From assembly GCA_965112735.1 (NCBI GenBank), contig OZ218955.1, forward strand, positions 620,001 through 684,000: a DNA stretch of 64,000 nt, given 5' to 3'. The stretch comes from Phaeosaccion multiseriatum. Its lineage: Eukaryota; Ochrophyta, other classes. The notes beneath the pieces are model-generated. The model worked only from the letters and a program-made list of their open reading frames with translations. It had not been told where the DNA came from and did no database searches. Both the position numbers and the translations under genes were made by a program. Below are positions 50,801 to 61,497 of the stretch, piece by piece. Numbering within the stretch: the first letter of the stretch is position 1; every line of letters starts with the position of its first letter.

Positions 50801-53800
50801 GATTGCAATTCTCACTACTTTTCCGTACCTGGAACAAGTTGATGAGAGGGAAGCCCGACACTGCGGTCCCCACGCTCAGCGAAACCTTCCCAAGTAAGAC
50901 GATGACGACGAACATGATGGCCAGCCACGCCAAGCCCTGCGCTGCGGCCGCAGTCGCCAGCCTGAAGGCCGTGTAGCCCAACTCGGCCTTGCGATGGGCA
51001 GGCATGTGCGCATCGGAGGCGTGCTGCCACTCCCGATCAGCGTTGCTGACAGAACTAGCCACCCCGCTCGGTGAAGGCTTCTCCTGTGCGTCTACTCGAG
51101 CCGTGCCCTCCCCGAGCGTCACACAGGCCTCGCTGATGAAGCTCGAGAGCGCATTCAATGTCGGCATATCGAAAACTGCGGCAGGAGTGATGATAGATCG
51201 AAGGCTCTCGTCCCTGCCCTCTCCGCCCGCTCGCTCGTCGCCTTCGTCTCCTTCAATAGCGTCGACCACTCGCGTCACCACCTCTGTAACCGCGACGGAA
51301 TCGTATGCCACCGCCTCCAGCACGTTCGGGTCCGGATCAGTGGCAAACGCACCCCCTGTGGCGCCGGAGACGCTCTCTACGGCGCTCATGACGATGTGCC
51401 TCACGGATGCCTCTCGCTCCAATGGCGAAACTGCCAGCAGCTCACCCATCCTCCCCGGTGCACCGAGCGGCTCGGTAGAAGCACCCGCAGCCCTAGCAGC
51501 CAGAGCTCGGGGAAGCGGGAAAGAGCGGCGCGTCTGGTATCCTGTCCATGCCCTTCGCTGTGGCTTGGCAGCAGCCATGGCGAAGTGCTGTGCCAATGCG
51601 TCAGTTGCGGGCACCTGCCCCTGCAGAATGCAATGCGCGTTGAATCCACCCAACCCAAAGGAGTTGACACCGGCGACCAAGCCCTCTTCGTCACTGCAGC
51701 ATGCTGCCAAGTCAGTCATCTGCGTAGGGAGCACTACGGGCAGCCCTTCGAGCTTCAGCATTGGATTGACCTCCTCGAGGTGCAGGTTGGGAGGCGCTGC
51801 CCCATGCTCCAGCACCAAGATGGCCTTGATGAGCTGCGCCATTCCCGAGGCACCCTCCATGTGGCCCAGCGTCGTCTTGACAGTGCCCACCACAAGGGGA
51901 GACTGGGGGGGTCGAAGGCCTGCATACACGGCCTTCAGAGCACCTGTATAGCACAGGAGAGGGCAGGAGAGGGGTGGAGAGGAGAGGAGAGGAGAGAAGA
52001 AGTGAGACGAGCAGAGGAGAAGACAGGAGAGGAGAGCAGAGAAGAGAAGAGAGGAGGGGAGGAGACGAGAGCGGAGGAGAGGGGAACATCACTTTACGAT
52101 AGTACAGCCCGTAGGGCCACAGCTCCGAGCTCCATGACAACGAGGAAAAGGACCGAGCCGAAGAGGGGCTGACGTACCCATCTCGATGGCGTCACCCGTG
52201 ACGGTGGCCGTGGCGTGCGCCTCTACGTAGGACACGTCGCTGCCCCTGTAGCCGGCGCGGGAGAGAGCCGCAGTAGCCACGCTCTTCTGCGCCACTCCTT
52301 TGGGGGCGGAGAGGGAGCTACTGACCCCACTGTGGCTTACCGCCGTCGCCTTGATAGTGGCGAGGATACGGTCGCCATTGAGCTTCGCATCCGCTGAACG
52401 TTTGAGCACCAGCGCTCCACAACCCTCGGCTCGAACGTAGCCGTCCGCAGTGGCGTCCAGAGATTTACAGCGTCTGACGGGAGATCCGAACAAACGATCC
52501 ATGGTTGCAAGCGCAGTGAGGTTAAGTAGCCCAGGCTTGGAAAAATGGACAAGCGCAGTCAATGGAAGGCTGTGGCAAAGTCAAACTCACCCTAGTTTGG
52601 AGAGGAGTCCTGCCTTGTCGAGTGCTCCGAAAGTCTGGCGATGCAGCAGAAGATTGACACCCCCCACCACCGCGCCGCTGCATTTGCCCAGCACAAGATT
52701 GTTGCAAGCCGTGTCAAGTGCCACAAGAGCAGAGGGGCATCCCGTGTCGATGGTCTGGCAATTGCCCGTGAGGCCCAGCGTGTGCGATATGCGGCCCGCC
52801 ACGCACGCTGCGCTCCCCCCGACGAGGGAGTATGCGCTTTGCTTTGCGCCGCTCTCCTGCTGAAGCACGTTCCACTCTGCTCCGGACTTGCCGATGAACA
52901 CCCCGATATCCAGGCCGTGCAGACTCTCTAGCCCCTTGTCGAATCCCGCCCTGTACAGGGCCTCGTACGCAGTCTCCAGCATGATACGCTGGCTGGGGTC
53001 GAGCGCTTCCGCCTCCGCTAGAGAGATGCTGAAGAAGGCGTTGTCGAACTTGTCGACACCATCGATAAAGCCACCTTTGCACAAGAGAGGGCGTCGGAGG
53101 TGAGAGGGGGAGGGAGGGCGAGGGAGAGGGAGAGGGAAAGAGAGAGGGAGAGGGAGAGGGAGAGAGAGAGGGAGAGGGAGAGGGAGAGGGAGAGGGAGAG
53201 GGAGAGGGAGAGGGAGAGGGAGAGGGAGAGAGGGAGGGGGAGGGGGAGGGGGAGGGAGAGGGAGAGGGAACGGGAAAGGGAAAGGGGGAGGGAGAGGGAG
53301 AGGGAGAGGGAGAGGGAGAGGGGGAGGGAGAGGGAGAGGGCGAGGGAGAGGGAGAGAGAGAGGGAGAGGGAGAGGGAGAGGGAGAGGGAGAGGGAGAGGG
53401 AGAGGGAGAGGGAGAGGGAGAGGGAGAGGGAGAGGGAGAGGGAGAGGGAGAAATGGAAATCACCCACCCGACTGTGTTTGTTAGCAATGCAATCAACCAA
53501 CTCAACCGATTCATGTACAGGCCCCTCACCTTGGATTCCGGCCCCCAGGCCTCGCTCGGGCGGAGCTTCGGAGACGCAGTCCTGCTCGGAACACAGCTTG
53601 ACCCAGAGCTCCTCCGGGCTGTTGCAGCCCCCCGGGAAGCGGCACGACATCCCGATGACCGCAATGTCCCTGTCACCCGCCGCTTCAGCTTCAAGTTGCA
53701 GAGGAGCGGAAATCGAGTCAGTCCCACTCGCGCTTCTCTCGTCCCCGTACAGCGCTTCGTGGAGATGCGCTGCCAGCAAGGCGGGTGTGGGGAAGTCGAA

Positions 53801-56800
53801 GAACGCTGTAGCCTCAATGTCCAAGGCCCTTCCGTCCGCCGCGCTGCTGTACAAAAGGTCCTCCAGTGTCTGCGCCAGCCCAGCCAGTCCCTCCGACGTG
53901 ATGCCTGCGTCCATGAAGCGGTCAGTGGCCCGCAGGCCGGGGTTGCCGGATGCCTCTCTGGCAGAGTCGACCACTCGCTCGAGGATGAACGCCACGCGAG
54001 CAGCCTTGACCACTCCTTCAATGCCTTCTTTCATCACCGGCATGCCATCCGCTGCATGCTCCGTGCTGCTACTGCTTCTGTCCACCGTTTTCGCTTGCAT
54101 CAGCGCCGGTATGTTACGAAGTGGCCCATCCGAAGGGTTGGTGCTGTCCACCGCCCCGTCTCCCCCACTCGCCACTGTCTCGGCCGTGAGTTCGTATACC
54201 GTATGCAGCTCGTCCGCGTGAAGTGCCTGCCTTGTCGCCCGCCTTCGGATCTTGCCGCTCGTGGTCTTGGGGATGGTCTTCTGCTTGATGGCCATTACTC
54301 TAGCCGCCTTGAGGCCAAATGAGGACGAAAGCATGGCTTGAGCAGCCTCCACCACTGCCCGGGTCTCGCTCTCTCGCTCCTGACGGATCTCGAACACCAC
54401 CTCCAGCACGCCGTCCCCTCCCGTCTCGTCTGAGGAGAAGGCCGCCACACAGCCCTGCCGAATGGCATCAGAGGCCTCTTGCACAGCAAACTCGACGTCC
54501 TGCGGGTAGTGGTTGACCCCGTTGAAGATGATGAGGTCCTTGATACGGCCGCACATGTACAGCAGCCCCTCCTCCACGAAGCCCAAGTCACCTGTCCGCA
54601 GGTACTCGCGGCTGCTCGCGGCCCTATCGCGAAGAGAGAGCTCGGCCCGGAACACCTCCTTCGACAGCTCGGGCTTGCCCCAGTATCCGGCGGCGACAGA
54701 GGGGGAGCACACCCATATCTCTCCCACCGCGCCCGCTTCATGGACCTCGACCATGGTGTCGGTGTCGACGATTCGAATGTCCATAAAGTCTGCCCTCTCG
54801 CTCGGGGAGCCAACGCTGGTGAGGTCGGGGCGAGAAGGCGATCGATCGGGGACAGTGGCCCAGGAGACTGGGGAAAGTGTGCAAGGGGGTGGGGAAGGCG
54901 AGAGGACGAGTGTATGAGCCTCTGGACCGATTCTTACACTGAGAGCGAATTAACTGCACCACCGCCTGTCCCTTCGCCTCGACCCGCCCCCCCTTCTGTG
55001 CAGACTTCTTACCTGACACTACGTGCTCAGCGAGCCCGTACGCAGCCGAGAACCACCTTACAGTGCACACGTCACAGAGATGCACGTACATGGGAGAGGT
55101 ATAAGGATAGAGACGACTCAGCGGCCGAAAAAAGGGGGGAGCATGGAGGATGTCGTGACAGGTCTCTCGAGCTCAAGCGCAGTCATAGCTCTTGCCACAC
55201 ACTCACTCACCCCTGACGGAGGCCGAAAGGCAGGAAGGCCCCTTCGAACCTCTCCACCGTCTCCGTTCGAATGGGCTCAGCTCCCGACGTCAGCGTGACC
55301 ACGAAGGACAGATCCAGCTTGGGCTCCTTGCGAGTGCCGCGGATCTTGGCCATGTACCGGGCGCAGAGGGCATAGGCGAAGTCGGGGGCGACGGACCACT
55401 CCACGCGGTGCCGAGAGACAAGCTCCAGCCAGAGCAGGGGCCGCTTGATGAAGCTCACGGGGGACATGTAATGCATAGTCATGCCCGTCAGGAAGGGGGT
55501 GAGGAGGCCGAGTACGAGACCCATGTCCTGTGGGAGGGGCACCAAGCCAGCACAGACAGGTCCACCAGAGAAGGGGAGGGGGTAGGACAGGGCAGAGATT
55601 GGAGAGCGATTGAGCAACAAAGGCAAGCCTAGAAGCAAAACAAAGCAGCACAGAGGGGTGTCCACAGCCACAGCGTCGCACGTTCCCTCCCTCACACTCG
55701 GCGCCTCGCTCCTGGTCGTCCGTTTCCTATGTTTCTCCCCTCCCGCGGTTTGTTGTCTATAGCCACCCTTGCCCCTCCCTCGCCCCCTATTTACTCACAT
55801 GATACTGGGGCAACCACGAGAAGCCAATTGCGGGCAGGTTATGGATCCGCCTGCTGGTTGGTGCAACTTCCGTGGTGGGACCGCTGTAGCTCGCCTCAGA
55901 CTGGTGTGAAGAGGAGTCTCCAGCCTTCTTGTCCGAGGGCCACAGGTGGACCATGCCCGTAGCGGGGTGGCAGCCGATGAGATATACGTTGGCCATGAGC
56001 GCTCCGAAGGTTACCATGACGCCCTTGGGGTCACCGGTGGAGCCGCTGGTGTACTGCAGGAAGGCCAGGTCCTCTTCCGTCACGCCCGGCTCGTCAAAGC
56101 TCCTCGCCGACGAGGAGGAGGTGGAGGAAGAGAAGAAGCTCTGGAGCAATCCTCCATCGGTGGCCTTAAAGTCGAGGGCCTCAGGCCACAGCTTGCTGGA
56201 GTCAGAGAGTGGATTGGCCCTGTCCACTTTGCGCAGAGCTGCAATCTTGGAGTCGGTGAGGCAGAGCAGGGGCTTACAGTCCGCCACGATCTTGCTCATC
56301 TTGGGCAGTGACTTGGACAGGGGAGGAGCAGGCGGGTACACCATCACCGCCACCACACCCGCCCTCAGGCAGCCGAGGAAGGCCGCGAAGAAATGCAGGC
56401 CCGGCCCGTAGCACAGCACCACCATGCTGCCCTTGGGCACGCCCCACTCCTCGCGCAGCATGTAGGCAATCTTGCCCGCCTGAGTAGTTAACAATACGAG
56501 GGAGCGACGAGGGAGAAATACTAAGACGCCCTGACTAAGCCCCTCGTTATCACGAAGACGGGTGGTGCAATAGGCATGTAGCGGCAACAGCTGAGTCAGG
56601 CGGCGGGTAGCAAAGGAAGGCGCCATGAACGCTCGCGGCTGTGACGCGTCAATCTCGCCCATCCCTTCTTCAGCTCCTTACCTCATCCCACATACGCTTG
56701 AAGCTGTACTGCTCCGTTTGCTTTCCCTTGCCATCGTACCAAAAGGCGAAGAGCTTGTCGTCGAGCTCGGTTGCAACCTCCTGTGCCCTCCCCAGCAGCA

Positions 56801-56844
56801 TGGCAGTGTGCGAGGCCGTTCGCTTCAATACGTTTTCCCCGGCC
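47821..56844 (-). CDS. FAAL-ACP-KS-ACP-NRPS-terminal-domain multidomain enzyme
   Basis: Exons: about 56844-56683, 56479-55799, 55527-55211, 55056-55013, 54789-53530, 53074-52591, 52473-52178, 51943-50829, 50744-50524, 50346-50214, 50037-49924, 49822-49080 and 48892-47821; about 2213 aa plus an unresolved N-terminal exon. Domains in order: fatty-acyl-AMP ligase ([41 protein letters not shown]); carrier protein 1 ([13 protein letters not shown]); ketosynthase ([13 protein letters not shown], nucleophile [12 protein letters not shown], His in [30 protein letters not shown]); carrier protein 2 ([13 protein letters not shown]). The rest, about 800 residues, alternates membrane helices with left-handed-beta-helix hexapeptide repeats ([36 protein letters not shown]), like the NRPS terminal domain (TIGR02353) of Pls/PosA enzymes. 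There is no acyltransferase, reductase or thioesterase. Inferred role: activate a fatty acid, load it, possibly extend it once, and couple it to an acceptor at a membrane. The acceptor at 49823 is uncertain. Confidence 0.8.
53103..53450. repeat. Purine-only (GGGAGA)n tract in intron
   Basis: About 350 bp of GGGAGA and GGGGGA units with almost no pyrimidine on the plus strand lie in the intron that splits the ketosynthase domain (53075-53529). Frames through it (Ser-Leu or Arg-Glu repeats) are not coding. Confidence 0.95.
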
Positions 56845-57129
56845 TAGGCAAAGGGAAGCAAGCGAACAAGAAGGGGGAGCAACAAATAAGGTCAACGAAT
56901 CGATCAGCCTTGCTCCCAAACGGTTGGGTATCACTACAGCGTGATGGCAGTGTTGAGCGAGGAAGCTCGGGGTATGCTGAAGAAAATATAGATCATAAGC
57001 AACAACCGATACAGTTCATTTTCATTCCCACCCTATTTGCACCTGTGGGGGGGGCTGCAGAGCCACCTCTGCAGTCACAGATGGACTCGTATCGGCATTC
57101 TTCACTCCCACCGTATCGGCTGCGATGAG

Positions 57130-57445
57130 CTCGTGCACCTTATGTAGCGTGCCATCATGTAGCGCCTGCCTCGTCGCTCCCCGGCGGATCTTGCCGCTCG
57201 TGGTCTTGGGGATGGTCTTCTGCCTGATGGCCACCACCTTGGCCGCCCTGAGGCCGAAGAAAGACGACAATGCGGCTTGCGCGGCCTCCACCACTGCCCG
57301 GGCCTCGCTCTCTCGCTCCTGACGAATCTCGAACACCACCACGAGCACGCCATCCCCTCCCTTCTCGTCGGAGGAGAAGGCCGCCACACAGCCCTGCCGA
57401 ATGGCGTCAGAGGCCTCTTGCACGGTGAACTGCACGTCCTGTGGA
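57130..57445 (-). pseudogene. Relic copy of the FAAL C-terminal subdomain
   Basis: The minus strand encodes [20 protein letters not shown], then [20 protein letters not shown] and [20 protein letters not shown]. This matches the FAAL C-terminal subdomain encoded at about 54195-54500, with scattered substitutions. It lies upstream of the FAAL N-terminal exon, in the wrong order for a functional enzyme, so it is most simply a fragment left by an older duplication. The frame is still open. A good acceptor (CTTCTCCACAG) precedes it and a GTGCAA follows in phase with exon 56844-56683, so inclusion in a transcript is possible. Confidence 0.7.
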
Positions 57446-57630
57446 GAAGCCCTCGCTGCGTCCACGCCCGTTCTGCCGCAGAAGAGGGGGGGTGTTTGGG
57501 TGGGGGGGGGTAGAGTGACGCGCGGCTGAGTGATGGGAGGAGGGGGGGGGGGGCGAAGGAATGGCCGGCCGTGCGGCTCTGGACACGGGCTGTGTATGGG
57601 AATGCTATGCTTCTCTGCCTCCTCGCTCAC

Positions 57631-58064
57631 CCCTTTCTGCAAAGCCTCTCCCACAGCAGCTCCGCCCTCTCCTGCCGAGCCTGAGCATCAGCTTTGCCCG
57701 GCGCTCGTGTCTGCGCCGCTCCCGCATCCATAGCTGCGCCCGCCTGCGTTGAGTACTTGCCGGGCACTCCCCCTCCTCCTTGCTCCTCTTTCTCCTCGGC
57801 CCTACTTGCAGCATTCTCTCCTCCAGCACGCCGGCCACCCTTTCCCCCGCCGCTCTTCCCCCGCCATTTCACTTTGTCTCGGTGTCCCTTCTTCCCCGGC
57901 AGCAGCTCGTCGGCATCGACTTGGCTTTCCCTCTCCGTCCGGCTTCGCTCATTGCCCCCATAGACACCACCACGGAGCGCCTCGGCAGCTGTGCTAGTGC
58001 TTCTTCGAGAGGTTTGCTCCCCGTCTTGCTTGTCTCCCCCTTCCGCCCGAGAGAGCTCGCCCAT
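57631..58064 (-). CDS. Candidate first exon of the multidomain enzyme
   Basis: An open frame from MGELSRAEGGDKQ runs to a GGGGTGAGC donor at 57631. It is hydrophilic, rich in Ala, Gly, Glu and Arg, with no domain. Its position, strand and donor suit a 5' exon. However, it ends in phase 2 while the next clear exon (56844) wants phase 0, so either an intervening exon (perhaps the relic) is included or this is not the real first exon. Confidence 0.3.
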
Positions 58065-58795
58065 CTTCCTCCTACTTGGCTCTCCTGCTCACTGGCAAGA
58101 GAGAGCTGGTGGCCGAGTGTGCTACGCTTATGGGCCACCTGCAGAACCACAGATCCAGACAAGGGAGGCGGGAGGCGGGACATGCGCACGAGAAGGCGCT
58201 AGACGTCATACTGAAGCACGAGTGAATTAAACCTTCCTCTGCGTGTATCACTTGCATGTTCTGTGGCTGGTGGTGCGAACCAGTGAACAGAGACACCACG
58301 ATCGGACGAGGGGTGGAAGAAAGAGTCAGACGACACTTTGTGAGTGGCGTTGGGCAGCGGGGGGATGAGTAGGCGAGGGATTGCGAGGATACGGTGAAAG
58401 AAAGAGTTCTGCCCGTGCTGCCACTGTACCAAACCTGCTTCTTGCTGCTCCTTGCGGCGTACTGCTGCTCCTCCTGCTGCTGCTCCTCCTACTCCTGTTG
58501 CCTATGCCTCCACCCCCCCACGACGGCTAGCTTGTGTGGACAAGGCGCTGTCCTCTCTCGCTGTCTCCTCTCGCGTATCAGCGCTGCTCGTGTCAGCCGC
58601 GTGTTGCCAAATTGAACCTCACACTGAATTGGCGGGAACACTAAACTATTTCAAGAGCTTGGGACGGGGGATGGAGAGGCAAAGAGGTTTGACTTGGAGG
58701 CCTCAGCTTCCGGAGGACTCTGAACTCAGGATCTGTCGCTCCTCCTGGGAGACGGAAAAGGAGGCAGGATCGCGAGAAGGATCGAAGAGGCAAGC
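58065..58795. promoter_or_regulatory. Divergent intergenic region
   Basis: This separates the leftward multidomain enzyme from the rightward deacetylase-like gene. No coding frame with homology was found. A (CTG/CTC)-rich stretch lies at 58444-58500. It presumably contains both promoters; no TATA element was identified. Confidence 0.35.
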
Positions 58796-60124
58796 ATGCC
58801 GAGCAAGCGACAGAGAGAGGAGACAAGCTCGGCTGACCTGATTGAGGAGGTCGCAGATGAGACGGAAAGTAAGGTGGCCATGAGAGAGGTGAAGGGAGAA
58901 GGACGCGAGGGAGCCACTGTAGACCCGCCACTGCCACCCTCTCGAACGGAGAGTCGAGCGCAGACAGGGCAGAGAAGGGCAAAGACAGCCAACTGCCGCG
59001 CCTGTTAGCGAGTGCTGTGGGAGCCACGCCAAGCCCTACTCAATGCAGCTCGTCCCTCCTCCCCCCTTCGCCGAGATGGTGGTCCCAACGTGATGATGCG
59101 GAGCCACCGGTCCTGGTCGTGTACCACCCACATTCGGACAGGTTGGTGCACATTTCATATGTCGCGGTCTCTGACTTGCCGCTCGTACTTCGCCAATCAG
59201 GAAAGGCCTCCTGTCATCAAGAGCTTTGACCTTTACGGCCCTGCATCCTGCAGCGCTCACCCACTCTCTTCCCCGCGCTCCCACCCTGCCTTGTGGCCCG
59301 CCCTTGACATGCCCCAACCTGATGCTCGCTCCTCTCTCTGCAGAAAAAGCGTGGCCAAGAGAGTGAAGAAAAGTGTTCCCCCCGGTGGCGCTAGATACAC
59401 CATCGCCCCCGAGGCCGGTAGCGCCTTCCTGAAGCTCGGACACACACCCAAGTATATCGAGAAAGTACTTAAGCGCTGCAGGTGAGCCGCCTGCGGGGCC
59501 TGCCGCACGGATTCATCCCGCCCTGTTTGCGGCCCGTCAGGTTGCAGCGAACTTCCAAAGTGGTGGTGGCGCTCTCGTGTAGCCATGGGGTCCGACTTCG
59601 AGGATGAGATAGGCGATTGTCTCTCTCTCTTGTGTGTGTCTCTTTCTCCCTTTGCTGGAGTGTGCTGTATTTCAACCCTGTACCTCTGCTTCTTCGACTC
59701 TGCCTCGCTCTGTCGACCCCGTTGCGTTGCAATTCCTCGTGACCCAGCGAGGCCGAAAAAGACCAAGAGGGCGGGCCTGTGCGTGTGGACACGGCTGGCA
59801 CGGCCACAGTCGGCAAGGGTAGTAAAGAAGTGATCTGTCATCTACAGGGCAGCAGGAGCGGTCAAGCTCGCCATCGATGCCGTGACGGGGGCAGGCGCCC
59901 CCGCGAAGGACATCACCACCAAGTCCCTCAATAAACCCTCCAGTCCTGGTACTGAGGAGGGCAGGGAAAGATTCGCGTCCGCGGTGTGTCTCACAGGCCA
60001 ACGAGGACAGCACGCCGTGAGAAGAAGGGCGGCGAACGACTCCTTCTTCAACAACGCAGCTCTGGGCGCCCTCTACTACCTCGAGAGCAATCCCAACGGA
60101 GAGAGTCGCGTCGCCGTGGTGAAC

Positions 60125-60176
<52 letters not shown>

Positions 60177-61160
60177 CGTGTGTGTTCGTGTGTGTGTATG
60201 TGTGTATGTGTGTATGTGTGCGTGTATGTGGTATGCGTCTTCTCCCCACGTCATCTCACCCCTCTCTGCTGGTGTCCTCTATCCCGACTTTTGTTTTCAT
60301 TATACTTCCGTTTCGAGCAGGAGTTGAACGCTTGCCTCGAAGAGAAGAAGGACGTCTCTGCAGCGGCACTTCAGCTGTTCAGCAAAAGGAGAGCGAAGGA
60401 GGCGAAGGCTCTCGTCGATGTGAGTAGGATTGGGAGGATTTTCTGTTAGGGATCGACAAGGGGAGAGAGAGAGGGATGGAAGGAGTGAGGGGAGGGATTG
60501 CGAACGGGGGAGAGGGAGAGAGAGATAGGGAGGGAGAGAGCGCGAGAGATAACGTGGGAGAGAGAGAGAGTGACTGTGTGAGAGAACGTGGGAGAGAGAG
60601 AGAGAGAGACAGAGAGACTGTGTGAGTGAAAGAGAGGTATAACGAGTCGCGAGAGTGTGTGTGGGGGAATGGTGCGCACGGGACGCATGTAGAGAACTCT
60701 CTCGTCCGCGCCGCGTGTAGTGCCATCCACGTCGAGGGAGAGGTGCTCGAGTCCGACATTCTTCGCCTTCCCTGATATCCAACCCCCCTCCTCCCACCTC
60801 TCCCTCCCTCTCTCTGTCCTTCTCTCTCCTTCCTTTCTTCCCCCTTATCTCCCTCCCCCCCCCCTCCCTTCTTTCGTCGAACAGATGAGTCGCACTTTCG
60901 ATAGTCAGGGCATCAGGGCAGCCGTGACCTTCATTATCCCCATCATTCTGGACAGCATCTTTCACCAAAAGCTTCCGAAGCTGTTCGCCCCCAACACCAT
61001 CAGTTTCCTCCAACAGCCACAAAACACCTTCACGGCAGTCCGACGGAGGAAGCGCATGGGCCGTCTGGGTCAAGTGGGAATCATCGCCGCTGCGCTGACG
61101 GCAGCGCTTCGCGTCGGCCTCTTTGTGGGGAAGCAGGCAATCCGACTCGTGCTGGTGTAG
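58796..61160 (+). CDS. Chimeric gene: histone-deacetylase-like 5' half fused to monooxygenase 3' end
   Basis: Exons 58796-58868, 59009-59141, 59344-59481, 59848-60127, 60321-60419 and 60885-61160 join in frame for 332 aa. The first four look like the start of an arginase/deacetylase-fold protein: [73 protein letters not shown] and ESRVAVVNI. In HDACs the last strand is followed by the zinc-binding Asp-Val-His-His motif. Here the sequence enters a (GT)n tract and then the duplicated monooxygenase segment instead. The usual Gly-His-His is Gly-Gln-His (TGQRGQHAV). The last two exons encode [20 protein letters not shown] onward, identical to the monooxygenase except for three changes (T to S, D to G, P to L). 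As an enzyme it should be inactive, lacking the zinc site. Whether it is expressed is unknown. Confidence 0.6.
60128..60174. repeat. (GT)n microsatellite at duplication junction
   Basis: About 23 GT units. The left flank is deacetylase-like sequence and the right flank is the monooxygenase intron copy. Confidence 0.95.
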
Positions 61161-61497
61161 TGTTCCTCTTTCAAAATTTACTTAATTACTGTACTACAAA
61201 ATTAGTCAACACTCCCTCTCCTCCTCCTGCCACTGTTGCTGCTCAATACACGTACAGCACGGAAGTCAGGGGAGGATGCAATGTGGAAGAAAGATGACCC
61301 TGACTATGACCGTGGCCCTGACTCTAACTCATTCACTCGGCCCCCACACTCTGCCCCCGACGTAGTGTGTCACTTTTCCCTCGAGGCGGCACACTCGCAC
61401 GCACTCACGTACTTGTACCTCCCTCGCAGCGTGCGTTCTTAGGCTGAGTCCTGTGAGTCAGTGAAACCAACCTCTTGCTTCACACCTCTAGCTACAA
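61161..61497. other. Convergent intergenic region, copy B
   Basis: Nearly identical to 47486-47820; no gene seen. Confidence 0.6.

Noticed and set aside
53100-54221. Plus-strand frame encoding Arg-Glu repeats followed by Ser/Ala-rich protein
   Set aside because: It is the complement of the intronic GGGAGA tract and of the FAAL/carrier exon; the opposite strand has clear domain homology.
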